DNA from: Mariniblastus sp. | GTDB taxonomy: Bacteria > Planctomycetota > Planctomycetia > Pirellulales > Pirellulaceae | Direction: 5' to 3' | DNA: 35,583 nucleotides | Assembly: GCA_022447605.1 (NCBI GenBank) | Contig: JAKVBG010000041.1 | Location: 1-35,583 of the forward strand | Shown: one piece after another, positions 1 to 7,261 of the stretch | Layout of the letters: each line of letters opens with the position of its first letter | Numbering within the stretch: position 1 is the first letter of the stretch | Notes under the pieces: generated by a model | The model's input: the letters and a program-made list of their open reading frames with translations, nothing else | Databases searched by the model: none | What the model was told of the DNA's origin: nothing | Translations under genes and position numbers: made by a program

Positions 1-2313
1 CCGACCTCGGGCACCACCTCGATCACGGTCACCACCTCGATCACGGTCTCTGCCGCGACCCCGGCTGCCGCGGTCGCGACCCCGGTCACCTCGGTCACCT
101 CGGTCACCCCGGTCACCTCGGTCACCCCGGTCACCCCGGTCACCCCGGTCACTGTAGCCGGCCTCGTATTCTTCTTCGTAATCGCCACTGCCAACATCGG
201 CTGTTTCCAAGGCAAATTCGTCTTCGATTCCGAGCTCCACCAATGCCTGACGTCGGCTCAGTTTCACCCGGTCGTTGTTGTCGACATCAATCACCAGAAC
301 TTGCATCTCGTCACCGACTTCGCAAACTTCATTCACGCTGTCAATGTAACCGTCGGACAATTCGCTGATGTGGCACAATCCATCTCGGCCTGGCAAGATT
401 TCGACGAATGCCCCAAAGTCCTTGATGCTGCTGACAACACCATTGTAGATTTTTCCTACCTGGACCGTGGCGGTCGTCGCTTCGATTCTTTCCAGTGCCT
501 GTTGCGCCAGGTTGGCATCGTTGCCGGCAACCGTGACACGTCCCGTCTCATCGACTTCGATGACCGTATCAAAGTCTTCCTGGATCTGGCGGATGTTCTT
601 GCCGCCAGGACCGATCAGCATGCCAATTTTCTCTGGATCGATCTGGCAAGTGAGGAGTCGTGGAGCGTTTTCAGAGACATCATCCGCGGGTTGGCTGATT
701 GTCTCCATCATCTTCTCCAGGATGGATCGCCTGGCCTCTTTTGACTGTTGCAGCGTCGCTTCGATGATCTCGAACTCGATGCCGCGAATTTTCAGGTCGA
801 GTTGGATACCGGTAATTCCCTGTCCGGAACCGGCAATTTTGAAGTCCATATCGCCGAAGTGATCTTCACTTCCCAGGATATCGGTGATCAGTTCCCAGCG
901 TTCGCCTTCCTTGACCAGGCCGACGGATATACCAGCGACCGGCTGCTTGATGGGAACCCCCGATGCCATCAGCGCGAGGGTGGCTCCACAAACACTGGCC
1001 ATGGAGGAAGAACCGTTGGATTCCAGGATGTCGGAGACGATTCGGATGGTGTAGGGAAAGTCATCGGGTTCCGGCAGGACCGGTTTGATGCTCCGCTCCG
1101 CCAGGGCTCCGTGGCCAATCTCTCGACGTCCGGGACCTCGGATAGGACGGCATTCTCCCACGCTGAATGGTGGGAAATTGTAATCCAGCATAAACTTCTT
1201 TGAGTACTCGTCCATCAATCCGTCGACTCGTTGTTCGTCGCGACCCGTCCCTAGCGTGACCGTGATCAGCGCCTGGGTTTCACCTCGCTGGAAGACAGCT
1301 GAACCGTGGACTTTCGGCAAGACGTTGACATGGCATTCGATGTCTCGGACCTCCTTGAAACCACGACCGTCACTGCGCTGGCCATCGAGGATCATCTGGC
1401 GAATCAGTTTTTCTTCGAGGTCATGCCACGCCGTGCCAAATTCGCCGCTGCTAAAGGCGCCGTCGGCATCCGCATCGGGAATGACATCTGCCATCGCGCG
1501 CTCTTTGAGTGCGGAACGAGCTTCGCCACGTTCCTGTTTTCCGGCGATTTGAAGTGCAGATTTAAATTCGTCGCTATACTTGTCGGCCAGTTTGGCCAGC
1601 AAGCCGTTGTCCTCGGGTGGCACGAATTCATCTTGCTCGATATTCACCTTTTCGGCGAATTCTTTTTGCAGATCGATGATTTCCTTGATGATCTTGTGGG
1701 AGAACTCGATCGCCTCCAGCATGACATCCTCGGGGACTTCACGGGCAAATCCCTCGATCATGGTTACCGCTTTCTCGGTTCCCGAGACGATGATGTCCAG
1801 TTCACTTTCCTCCAGTTGGTCGTGTGTAGGAAAGGCGACAAACTCACCGTCAATACGTCCCACGCGAGTCGAGGCAACCGCCTCGGGGAACGGAAGAGGT
1901 GAGATGAAGCAACCGGTGGAAACACCGTTCATTGCCAGCACATCACCGTCCGTTTGACGGTCACTTGCCAGTACAAATGATTGACATTGGACTTCATCCT
2001 TGAATCCTTCGGCGAACATGGGCCGGATAGGTCGGTCGCATAGCCGAGCCGTCAAGGTTTCTTTCATGGTCGGTCGTCCCTCGCGCTTCATGAAGCCGCC
2101 AGGGAATTTACCTGCTGCAATGGTCCGCTCGCGGTAATCACACATGAGGGGGAAGAAATCAATACCCGGCCGTGGTGATCCCGACGTTACCGTGTTGAGA
2201 ACGACAGTGTCGTTGTACTGAACAATCACACAGGCCGCAGCCTGCTTGGCCAACAGGCCAGATTCAAAGGAAAGGACGTTTTCGCCAATCTTCTTTTCTA
2301 CTCTTACTTTCAC
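1..2313 (-). CDS. pnp: polyribonucleotide nucleotidyltransferase (PNPase), 3' end outside the window
   Basis: PNPase degrades RNA 3' to 5' by phosphorolysis in the cytoplasm. The visible 771 codons show the family order: a first RNase PH core, a helical linker, and a second core with the SDILESNGSSSMASVCG stretch and the GDMDFKIAG motif near residues 485-493, which carries the catalytic acidic residues of the family. A KH domain follows with an IGPGGKNI loop near residue 567, then an S1 domain from about residue 621 containing KDFGAFVEI. After S1 comes an acidic stretch and a tail of eight Asp-Arg-Gly units that is still open at the left edge. The start is a GTG at 2313, because no in-frame ATG lies near and MKVRVEKKIGENVLSFESG fits the family N-terminus. 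It lies 270 bases downstream of rpsO on the same strand. Identification is firm; the Arg-rich tail is the unusual part. Confidence 0.97.
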   Translation of the reverse strand, partial: MKVRVEKKIGENVLSFESGLLAKQAAACVIVQYNDTVVLNTVTSGSPRPGIDFFPLMCDYRERTIAAGKFPGGFMKREGRPTMKETLTARLCDRPIRPMFAEGFKDEVQCQSFVLASDRQTDGDVLAMNGVSTGCFISPLPFPEAVASTRVGRIDGEFVAFPTHDQLEESELDIIVSGTEKAVTMIEGFAREVPEDVMLEAIEFSHKIIKEIIDLQKEFAEKVNIEQDEFVPPEDNGLLAKLADKYSDEFKSALQIAGKQERGEARSALKERAMADVIPDADADGAFSSGEFGTAWHDLEEKLIRQMILDGQRSDGRGFKEVRDIECHVNVLPKVHGSAVFQRGETQALITVTLGTGRDEQRVDGLMDEYSKKFMLDYNFPPFSVGECRPIRGPGRREIGHGALAERSIKPVLPEPDDFPYTIRIVSDILESNGSSSMASVCGATLALMASGVPIKQPVAGISVGLVKEGERWELITDILGSEDHFGDMDFKIAGSGQGITGIQLDLKIRGIEFEIIEATLQQSKEARRSILEKMMETISQPADDVSENAPRLLTCQIDPEKIGMLIGPGGKNIRQIQEDFDTVIEVDETGRVTVAGNDANLAQQALERIEATTATVQVGKIYNGVVSSIKDFGAFVEILPGRDGLCHISELSDGYIDSVNEVCEVGDEMQVLVIDVDNNDRVKLSRRQALVELGIEDEFALETADVGSGDYEEEYEAGYSDRGDRGDRGDRGDRGDRGDRGDRGRDRGSRGRGRDRDRGGDRDRGGARGR
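79..150 (-). repeat. 9-bp tandem repeat coding for eight Asp-Arg-Gly units in the PNPase tail
   Basis: Read on the minus strand, the unit GAC-CGN-GGT occurs eight times in a row in frame with pnp. Only the third base of the Arg codon varies (CGG or CGA). Further Arg/Gly/Asp-rich sequence of irregular spacing continues to the window edge. A 9-bp array can change length by slippage without breaking the frame. RG-rich tails in other proteins often bind RNA; that role here is inference. Confidence 0.9.
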
Positions 2314-2391
2314 AATTTAATTCCTAATCGAAAAACAACAACTTGACCTTTTATTAGCTCGTCAGGTCGTACAATTTGTGCGAGCGTTGGA

Positions 2392-2422
2392 GCGCTGGCA
2401 TCACAGACAATGTGACCAGCGC
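2392..2422 (-). promoter_or_regulatory. stem-loop in the pnp leader
   Basis: In the 270-base rpsO-pnp gap, GCGCTGG at 2392-2398 pairs with CCAGCGC at 2416-2422, and TCACA at 2401-2405 pairs with TGTGA at 2411-2415. The result is a 12-bp stem with a two-base bulge and a five-base loop, about 80 bases before the pnp start. No T-run follows on the minus strand, so a simple terminator is unlikely. In E. coli a stem-loop in this position is cut by RNase III and used by PNPase for autoregulation. A matching role here is inference from position and structure. Confidence 0.55.
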
Positions 2423-2583
2423 CATCTGATCGGAATGATGCAATGGGTCGACTCGAACAGGGGCTTAAGACAACTTCAGGACCAGGCCAAAAGCAGCCTG
2501 CGGGTGTCCGGAATCATTAAGCAAATCAGAATCAGGAATGGTCTAAGAACCAAACCCACAAGTGCAAAGTATCCGCAATCGCG

Positions 2584-2853
2584 TTACTTACGGATGTTCA
2601 ACCGGCCAATGATGTCCAGATAGCGATCTGGATTGACTTTTCGAACATAATCCAATAGTCGGCGGCGGCGCGAAACCATGCCCAACAGACCTCGTCGCGT
2701 AGAGTAGTCTTTCTTGTTGCGACGCATGTGTTCTGTCAGGTTGTTGATGCGAGTTGTCAGGATCGCAATCTGAACCTCCGGCGATCCCGTGTCATTATCA
2801 CTATCTTGATACTCTTTGACTAACTCTGCTTTACGCTCTTTCGTGATCGTCAT
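2584..2853 (-). CDS. rpsO: 30S ribosomal protein S15
   Basis: S15 is a primary 16S rRNA-binding protein of the small subunit and contacts the large subunit in a bridge. The 89-residue product has the usual length and the family signatures: [16 protein letters not shown] near residues 21-36, [18 protein letters not shown] near 39-56, then [11 protein letters not shown] and the C-terminal [12 protein letters not shown]. The ATG at 2853 is preceded on the minus strand by TTAGGATC about ten bases upstream, an acceptable ribosome binding site. It is followed by pnp, the most conserved neighbour of rpsO in bacteria. In E. coli S15 represses its own translation; nothing here proves or excludes that. 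Confidence 0.98.
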   Translation of the reverse strand: MTITKERKAELVKEYQDSDNDTGSPEVQIAILTTRINNLTEHMRRNKKDYSTRRGLLGMVSRRRRLLDYVRKVNPDRYLDIIGRLNIRK

Positions 2854-3152
2854 AACTGTTGATCCTAAGTCCGCAGCAAACCTTGTGCTGCCCTACTTTC
2901 GATCCAACTCCTTCATTACCTTCACAGCAAACTACAAACTACAAATCTCTAAACAAATTCAACTAAATACAAACAACCAAACTACATACAACAAATGTCC
3001 GAGCACCGGACGTCCGCCTTGGTTGGGACCAGTTTACCGCAGGCCCCATTTTTGACAAGGACAGAATTTGTGGCAAACGTCCGAAAAAAGCCGGTTTTCT
3101 GGGGTTAGAGCTCGATTCGGCCCGCCAGGCAGACCAAGTGTCTGGTTCAAGG

Positions 3153-3240
3153 TTCCCCCAGGGCTGTCCAGCGATCCGGGAGTCGAAGCCGGGTCTGTCC
3201 GGGCCAGGTCGTCTTCTGGCCGAGCTCCGGTCTGGGGGAA
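3153..3240. other. possible structured element with a 9-bp closing stem
   Basis: TTCCCCCAG at 3153-3161 is perfectly complementary to CTGGGGGAA at 3232-3240. Inside, GGCCAG at 3202-3207 pairs with CTGGCC at 3216-3221. Just outside, CAGAC-CAAGT-GTCTG at about 3131-3145 forms another small hairpin. The nesting suggests a branched RNA or cruciform, but high GC raises the chance of accidental pairing. Strand and function are unknown, and I do not recognise the element as 4.5S, 6S, RNase P or tmRNA. Confidence 0.3.
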
Positions 3241-3243
3241 ATC

Positions 3244-3272
3244 TTGCCCCGCTTGGATGGCTGGCCTATAGA
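3244..3272 (+). promoter_or_regulatory. candidate sigma-70 promoter of padR
   Basis: TTGCCC at 3244-3249 and TATAGA at 3267-3272 are separated by exactly 17 bases. Transcription would start near 3279, leaving a leader of about 23 bases before the GTG at 3302. The leader carries the ribosome binding site AGGGGA. Motif match and spacing are visible; activity is inferred. Confidence 0.45.
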
Positions 3273-3301
3273 TAGATCAGCGATAGTTAGGGGAATTTTC
3301 T

Positions 3302-3670
3302 GTGACACAAAGGTTTCAGCGCGATTTACTGAGAGGCAGCCTGGATCTAATGGTCCTGTCGGTTGTCTCACGCCAGTCTCAATACGGTTACTCGATTCAG
3401 AAGCAGCTGAATCTGGCAACCGAAGGGCAGGTCGTATTGCCGGCCGGTACGCTGTACCCGTTGTTGCACAAGCTGGAGTCTCGAAAACTGATTCGTAGTC
3501 GCTGGGATGATTCCTCTGGCCGTCGTCGCAAATGGTACGAGATTACCGCTAAAGGGAAAGCGGCCCTCGAGCGGCAAACCAGCCTCTGGCGGCAATATGT
3601 CGATTGTGTTGGTGCGTTGTTGGAAGGATTGGGGAAGGTGCGTCCAATACCGAGCCCCGATTCGAAATGA
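3302..3670 (+). CDS. PadR-family transcriptional regulator
   Basis: This 122-residue protein has the PadR winged-helix layout: DLLRGSLDLMVLSVVSRQ near the N-terminus, the recognition-helix region with SQYGYSIQKQL, then LPAGTLYPLLHKLESRKLIRS and the wing with RRRKWYEITAKGKAAL. This matches the PadR-s1 (short) subtype, with little beyond the DNA-binding domain and a short C-terminal helix. PadR proteins are usually repressors of a nearby gene. The start is GTG at 3302, preceded by AGGGGA seven to eight bases upstream. The next gene, 159 bases away on the same strand, codes for a membrane protein with a HAAS-like N-terminal domain. That pairing is recurrent in bacteria and suggests the partner controls or is controlled by this regulator. 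The family call is firm and the target gene is inferred. Confidence 0.93.
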   Translation: MTQRFQRDLLRGSLDLMVLSVVSRQSQYGYSIQKQLNLATEGQVVLPAGTLYPLLHKLESRKLIRSRWDDSSGRRRKWYEITAKGKAALERQTSLWRQYVDCVGALLEGLGKVRPIPSPDSK

Positions 3671-3746
3671 GAGGGCCGAAGGGTGGAATACGACACATTG
3701 ATTTCAAAACAGGGATCGGTCGGTCGAAACTGCCTGCCAGGCGGGT

Positions 3747-3756
3747 GGTGATCACC
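3747..3756. promoter_or_regulatory. palindrome GGTGATCACC between padR and its partner gene
   Basis: A perfect 10-bp palindrome lies 77 bases after padR and 74 bases before the next start. It could be an operator, for example for the adjacent PadR protein. It does not match the ATGT-n8-ACAT pattern known for some PadR proteins, so the assignment is weak. Confidence 0.2.
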
Positions 3757-3829
3757 GAGACCATTTTTTGATCCCAAGCAGACGACTTAGACTGCCTCGT
3801 CTCGTCGAGAATGTTTTTTGGGAGCAGTG

Positions 3830-4834
3830 ATGACGCATCAGGAATTCGAAAATTACCTGGCGCTTGTCTCGCGCCTGCTGCGACTGAGTCGCGCAGAGCG
3901 CGATGCGATCGGGTTGGAGTTGCGGGACCATCTTGAGTTGCGGGTTGCGGAGCTCAAAGCGATGGGACATTCGATTCCCGATGCGACCCGCCAAGCGCTC
4001 GAGGAATTCGGCGATGCGGCCGCGCTGGCCCAGCAATTCCAGTTAATATCCAGAAGTTATCAAAGGAGATGGATGATGAGATTTGCAGTCCTCTGTAGTG
4101 CATTTGTTTTTGCCGGGTTGGTTTTCCTGATGGCGATGTGGCCCGAAAGTGCCAGGTTTGGAACGCCCAACCATAGTTTTGCCCAGCAAGAGGTGGACGC
4201 GAAGCATGTGGCTGCCGTCGCGGCAACGCGCATCGAGGGAAATCTCGAATTGTCGGAAACTACCCGCCGTAACCGGCTGATTGATGAGAAATTAAACGAA
4301 TCGGTGGAATGGGGTTTTGACGAAGTCCCTTTCCGGGAGGTTCGGCAATTGCTGGCTGAGCAGTTGGGTGTGAACGTGTTTCTGGATGAATCGGCTGAGC
4401 ATGATTCCCTGGTAGATGACGAGCCCGTGACATTTCAGGCAACCCGTCTCCCTGGCAGGGATGCGCTGAAACTGATGCTCAAGAGGTACAACGCGACCTA
4501 CGTGGTGCAGCGGGGGGTTCTCAGCGTTATTTCGTTGGATGTTGCGACCAGTCCTGAGTATTTCCGGCGAAAAATTTTCAACTGCGATGGCATCTTTGCG
4601 TCGGACCAAGGTTGTGGTGAGGACGAATTGATTGCCCTGATCAAGAAGGTGGTTGAACCGGAGAACTGGCTGGAGACCAACGGGGATGCTTCTGCCACGG
4701 TGGTAGGTGATCTGCTGGTTGTTCTGGCGACCGAGTCGATGCTGGATCAGGTCGGGGACCTGCTGCGAGACCTCGAGCACGACATGAACCGCACCCGTGA
4801 TTCGTTTTCTGATGACGAGGAAGTCTACAAGTAA
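3830..4834 (+). CDS. membrane protein with N-terminal HAAS-like domain and extracytoplasmic STN-like region
   Basis: The 334-residue product starts with about 75 residues of charged helices (LSRAERDAIGLELRDHLELR and a later DATRQALEEFGDAAALAQQF), resembling the HAAS / permease-prefix domain found beside PadR regulators. One membrane segment follows at about 82-102, just after the basic stretch SYQRRW. The rest would be outside the cytoplasm. Within it, about residues 160-235 (VPFREVRQLLAEQLGVNVFLD, then GRDALKLMLKRYNATYVVQRGVLSVIS) look like a secretin/TonB short N-terminal (STN) domain, followed by a second alpha/beta region. The ATG at 3830 is chosen because GGGAG lies five to six bases upstream; the same frame also opens at TTG 3818 and GTG 3827. 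Likely role: sensing or assembly at the envelope, signalling to PadR. Domain calls are by eye and the function is unknown. Confidence 0.85.
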   Translation: MTHQEFENYLALVSRLLRLSRAERDAIGLELRDHLELRVAELKAMGHSIPDATRQALEEFGDAAALAQQFQLISRSYQRRWMMRFAVLCSAFVFAGLVFLMAMWPESARFGTPNHSFAQQEVDAKHVAAVAATRIEGNLELSETTRRNRLIDEKLNESVEWGFDEVPFREVRQLLAEQLGVNVFLDESAEHDSLVDDEPVTFQATRLPGRDALKLMLKRYNATYVVQRGVLSVISLDVATSPEYFRRKIFNCDGIFASDQGCGEDELIALIKKVVEPENWLETNGDASATVVGDLLVVLATESMLDQVGDLLRDLEHDMNRTRDSFSDDEEVYK

Positions 4835-4901
4835 GCCAGGATGGTTTTTCGGCCGATTTTCCCAGTGCCCATCCAGACTGTGGGTGGGTGCCGGGCTTGG
4901 C

Positions 4902-5612
4902 TCACTCAGCCGGTGCTTGCTGGAGCGGTTGGTCCGTATCTTCCGACCTGGGAATTCGACCGGCGGCGATCTGCGCAATGAAGTACCACTGGAAACCGAG
5001 TCCGGCCAGGACCATCAGGTGAAACAGCTCGTGGGGACCGACGATCATCGGGAACAGGATCGGCCACTGGTTGGCATCGATAATGGCTCCCACGGTGTAG
5101 CAGATGCCACCCGCCAGCAGGGGGCCGAGATAGCCGGGACCGTATTGCAGTCGAATCAGGACTCCTGAGAACAGGCCGACCCAACCCATGGCGATGAAAA
5201 TGCCTGAACCGACGGCGTAGGGGATGTTTTCGAAAAAGAACAGCCTGGTGAGGATCCCGGCGGCAGCGATCGACCAGATCAGGATCAGCACGCTCCAGCG
5301 TCGCCAGCTGCGAAACAGGACCCAGTGGATCGGTGTGAAGGTACCGGCGATCAGCAAAAAGATGGCGACCAGGTCAAGGCGGAACAGGATTTTTCGCCCC
5401 GGGCTGTCTGGTGGAAAGACATGAGCCGTGCCGCTGATCGTCAGAAGCAGGACAGCGGAACCGGCAAAGATAACATACGACCAGAAGCCCCCCGTCCGCC
5501 GCGCATCGCGGAGCATGAAACAGGCGAGCACCAGGAACAGGATCGCTCCCAGGTAATGGGACAGGCTGCTGAAAGGTTGGGCAATACCAGCCAGTGAGTG
5601 CCATTTTTCCAA
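4902..5612 (-). CDS. HlyIII / PAQR-family membrane protein
   Basis: The 236-residue protein is almost entirely hydrophobic, with about seven membrane segments. It carries the PAQR/HlyIII metal-site pattern: S60-x-x-x-H64 (SGTAH), D80 within FRLDLVAIFLLIAGTFTPIH, and H193-x-x-x-H197 (GPHELFHLM). These residues bind zinc in eukaryotic relatives. Bacterial members are called hemolysin III or TrhA and have been linked to membrane homeostasis rather than lysis; the role here is not shown. The start is TTG at 5612, supported by GGAG eight bases upstream; no better in-frame ATG exists near the N-terminus. It is last in a minus-strand series and is 111 bases from the upstream propeller gene. It ends 67 bases from the convergent HAAS gene. 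Confidence 0.88.
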   Translation of the reverse strand: MEKWHSLAGIAQPFSSLSHYLGAILFLVLACFMLRDARRTGGFWSYVIFAGSAVLLLTISGTAHVFPPDSPGRKILFRLDLVAIFLLIAGTFTPIHWVLFRSWRRWSVLILIWSIAAAGILTRLFFFENIPYAVGSGIFIAMGWVGLFSGVLIRLQYGPGYLGPLLAGGICYTVGAIIDANQWPILFPMIVGPHELFHLMVLAGLGFQWYFIAQIAAGRIPRSEDTDQPLQQAPAE

Positions 5613-5723
5613 GGTGATTTCTCCGGTCTTCGCGCCAGCTTTAGCCGGTCCCGTTGATCAAGTCGGTTGCCCTCGCCACCAGAAGACGACGCAGGTCGGT
5701 GGATTCCGGGTGCAGGGCAGGGC

Positions 5724-7103
5724 TCATTCTTTGTCGCTGCCAATGCAGTAAAGGAAATGGTTGGAGCGGATAAACATCTGTCCATCGGAGATCGCTGGCG
5801 TCGCGTTGAAATCGGACGGGTCGGCCTCGAACCGGTTGGTGGCCAGCAGCTCGTACGTCGGTTGCGCGGCCAGCACATAACAGGTGCCGTCCCGAGTGAA
5901 CTGGTAAATTTTCCCGTCGGCAATCACGGGAGATGAGTAATTTCCGCTACCACGTAAACGGCGTTGCCCAGGCGGGGGAATCCGCACCGGTTTGTCCCCC
6001 GGTCGGGTTTCCTGCGGACGGGATGCCGATCGTCCAGCGCCTGGAGAAATTCTCTCCCGGTAAGCCGGTTGGCCGGTGGCCGCATCGAGGCAGTGTGCGA
6101 TCCCCCGATGGATCGCGTACAGGTGGCCCTGGTAGCTGACGGGTGTGATGATGGCGGCAATCCCACGGCCCTCCCAGACGACGTGATTGTCGGTGACATC
6201 CGAATGCCCGCCTGTTTTAACGGCGACGGCGTCCAAGGACCGGCCCCCCATCGCGATCACGAGATCGCCATCGGTGACGAGACTGGTCGAAACGCTGGGG
6301 GCATTGACGCCCTTGGTCGAATACCACTTGAGTTTCCCGTTGGCCGGGTTGAAAGCTCGAATTTCGTTGGGCACCGAGATCACCAGTTGGGGATCGGTTT
6401 TTCCATCAACGATGATGGGGGTGTTCCAGACATTGGTCAGGCTCCTGCTTTCTGTTTTCCAGACTTCCTTGCCGCTGGAAGCCTCCAGGCCATAAAAGGC
6501 TCGCGCTTCGTCACTGGCATTGATGATCAGGATGTCGTCGAACAGGATCGGGCTGGCGGCCGAACCCCACTCTCTTTCGTTGGACTTCGTCCCCAGGTTC
6601 TTTTTCCAGACTTCATTTCCATCCAGGTCGTAGGCGAGCACGCCGGACTTGCCAAAGAAGACGTACAGGTGCCGGCCATCGGATACCGGCGTGCTGCTGG
6701 CATAACCATGTTCGGGTACGCCCATTCCCTTGTATTGGTCTTCGGGCAAATAAGGATCGACGTCCTGTTGCCACAACAATTTGCCATTCTGGCGGTCAAT
6801 GCAGACGACATGCCGTTTCAGGTCTTCCATCTGGCCGACGTCATCCCGCGTTTCGCCGTAACCTGAATAACAGGTCACGAACACCCTGTCGCCAACCACT
6901 ACGGGGCTGGAAGCGCCAGGTCCCGGCAACCTCGTTTTCCAGACGAGGTTTTCGTTGTCACCAAAGGTGGTTGCCGTTTTTTCCTGGCTGACCGAGATGC
7001 CCGAGCCGTTCGGGCCGCGGAAACGAAGCCAGTCTTCGGCGGTCGAATTGGACAGGGGAATGAACGACAGGCACAAAGCCAAAAGGTTGATCGACCGTTT
7101 CAT
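5724..7103 (-). CDS. secreted PQQ-like beta-propeller repeat protein (copy 1)
   Basis: The 459-residue product begins with a signal peptide (MKRSINLLAL...NSTA, likely cut near residue 22) and then EDWLRFRGPNGSGIS, an opening typical of a large planctomycete family of periplasmic or secreted propellers. Repeated blade motifs are visible, such as VCIDRQNGKLLWQQDV, AYDLDGNEVWKKNLG, GLEASSGKEVWKTE and AFNPANGKLKWYS. The fold is related to PQQ dehydrogenases and BamB, but there is no sign of a dehydrogenase active site, so enzyme activity is not claimed. A Pro/Arg-rich insert of about 35 residues (SASRPQETRPGDKPVRIPPP region) interrupts the propeller near its C-terminal third. The reading frame stays open back to an ATG at 7265 that overlaps the stop of the decarboxylase gene. 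The 7103 start is preferred because it gives a proper signal peptide. Confidence 0.87.
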   Translation of the reverse strand: MKRSINLLALCLSFIPLSNSTAEDWLRFRGPNGSGISVSQEKTATTFGDNENLVWKTRLPGPGASSPVVVGDRVFVTCYSGYGETRDDVGQMEDLKRHVVCIDRQNGKLLWQQDVDPYLPEDQYKGMGVPEHGYASSTPVSDGRHLYVFFGKSGVLAYDLDGNEVWKKNLGTKSNEREWGSAASPILFDDILIINASDEARAFYGLEASSGKEVWKTESRSLTNVWNTPIIVDGKTDPQLVISVPNEIRAFNPANGKLKWYSTKGVNAPSVSTSLVTDGDLVIAMGGRSLDAVAVKTGGHSDVTDNHVVWEGRGIAAIITPVSYQGHLYAIHRGIAHCLDAATGQPAYRERISPGAGRSASRPQETRPGDKPVRIPPPGQRRLRGSGNYSSPVIADGKIYQFTRDGTCYVLAAQPTYELLATNRFEADPSDFNATPAISDGQMFIRSNHFLYCIGSDKE

Positions 7104-7261
7104 GCGGCAGCCGGTGGCCGGGGAAGGAGTTGGACCGTTCTTCGTTTTATGCAAGAGTCTAGCAGGTTCCTGGTGGGTCGGGGGAGCAGCGTTTCTGACC
7201 GAAGCCGGTTCCCCGCCCGACCCGGCGCGAGGAGGGCACGAGATTTCTACGGGTCGTTCGG

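Larger units (their letters stand above)
2854..3301. other. intergenic region between the divergent rpsO and padR genes
   Basis: 448 bases with no supported gene. The part next to rpsO (about 2920-3000) is A/C-rich low-complexity sequence on the plus strand. GTCCG at 2997-3001 and CGGAC at 3007-3011 form a small inverted repeat that overlaps the 10-bp palindrome CGGACGTCCG at 3007-3016. From about 3100 the sequence becomes GC-rich and holds several inverted repeats, listed separately at 3153-3240. A candidate promoter for padR lies at 3244-3272. I could not place a convincing rpsO promoter. Confidence 0.7.

Noticed and set aside
1..180. Short tandem repeats at the left edge as a CRISPR or intergenic satellite
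   Set aside because: The units are 9 bp without spacers and are in frame with the PNPase tail.
2440..2475. tRNA-like T-arm sequence (TGTTCGAGTCGACC) on the minus strand in the rpsO-pnp gap
   Set aside because: The five bases on each side of the loop do not pair, and no acceptor, D or anticodon stems can be drawn around it.
3052..3057. Perfect TTGACA as a -35 element
   Set aside because: No -10 sequence at 15-19 bases downstream and no gene start in reach.
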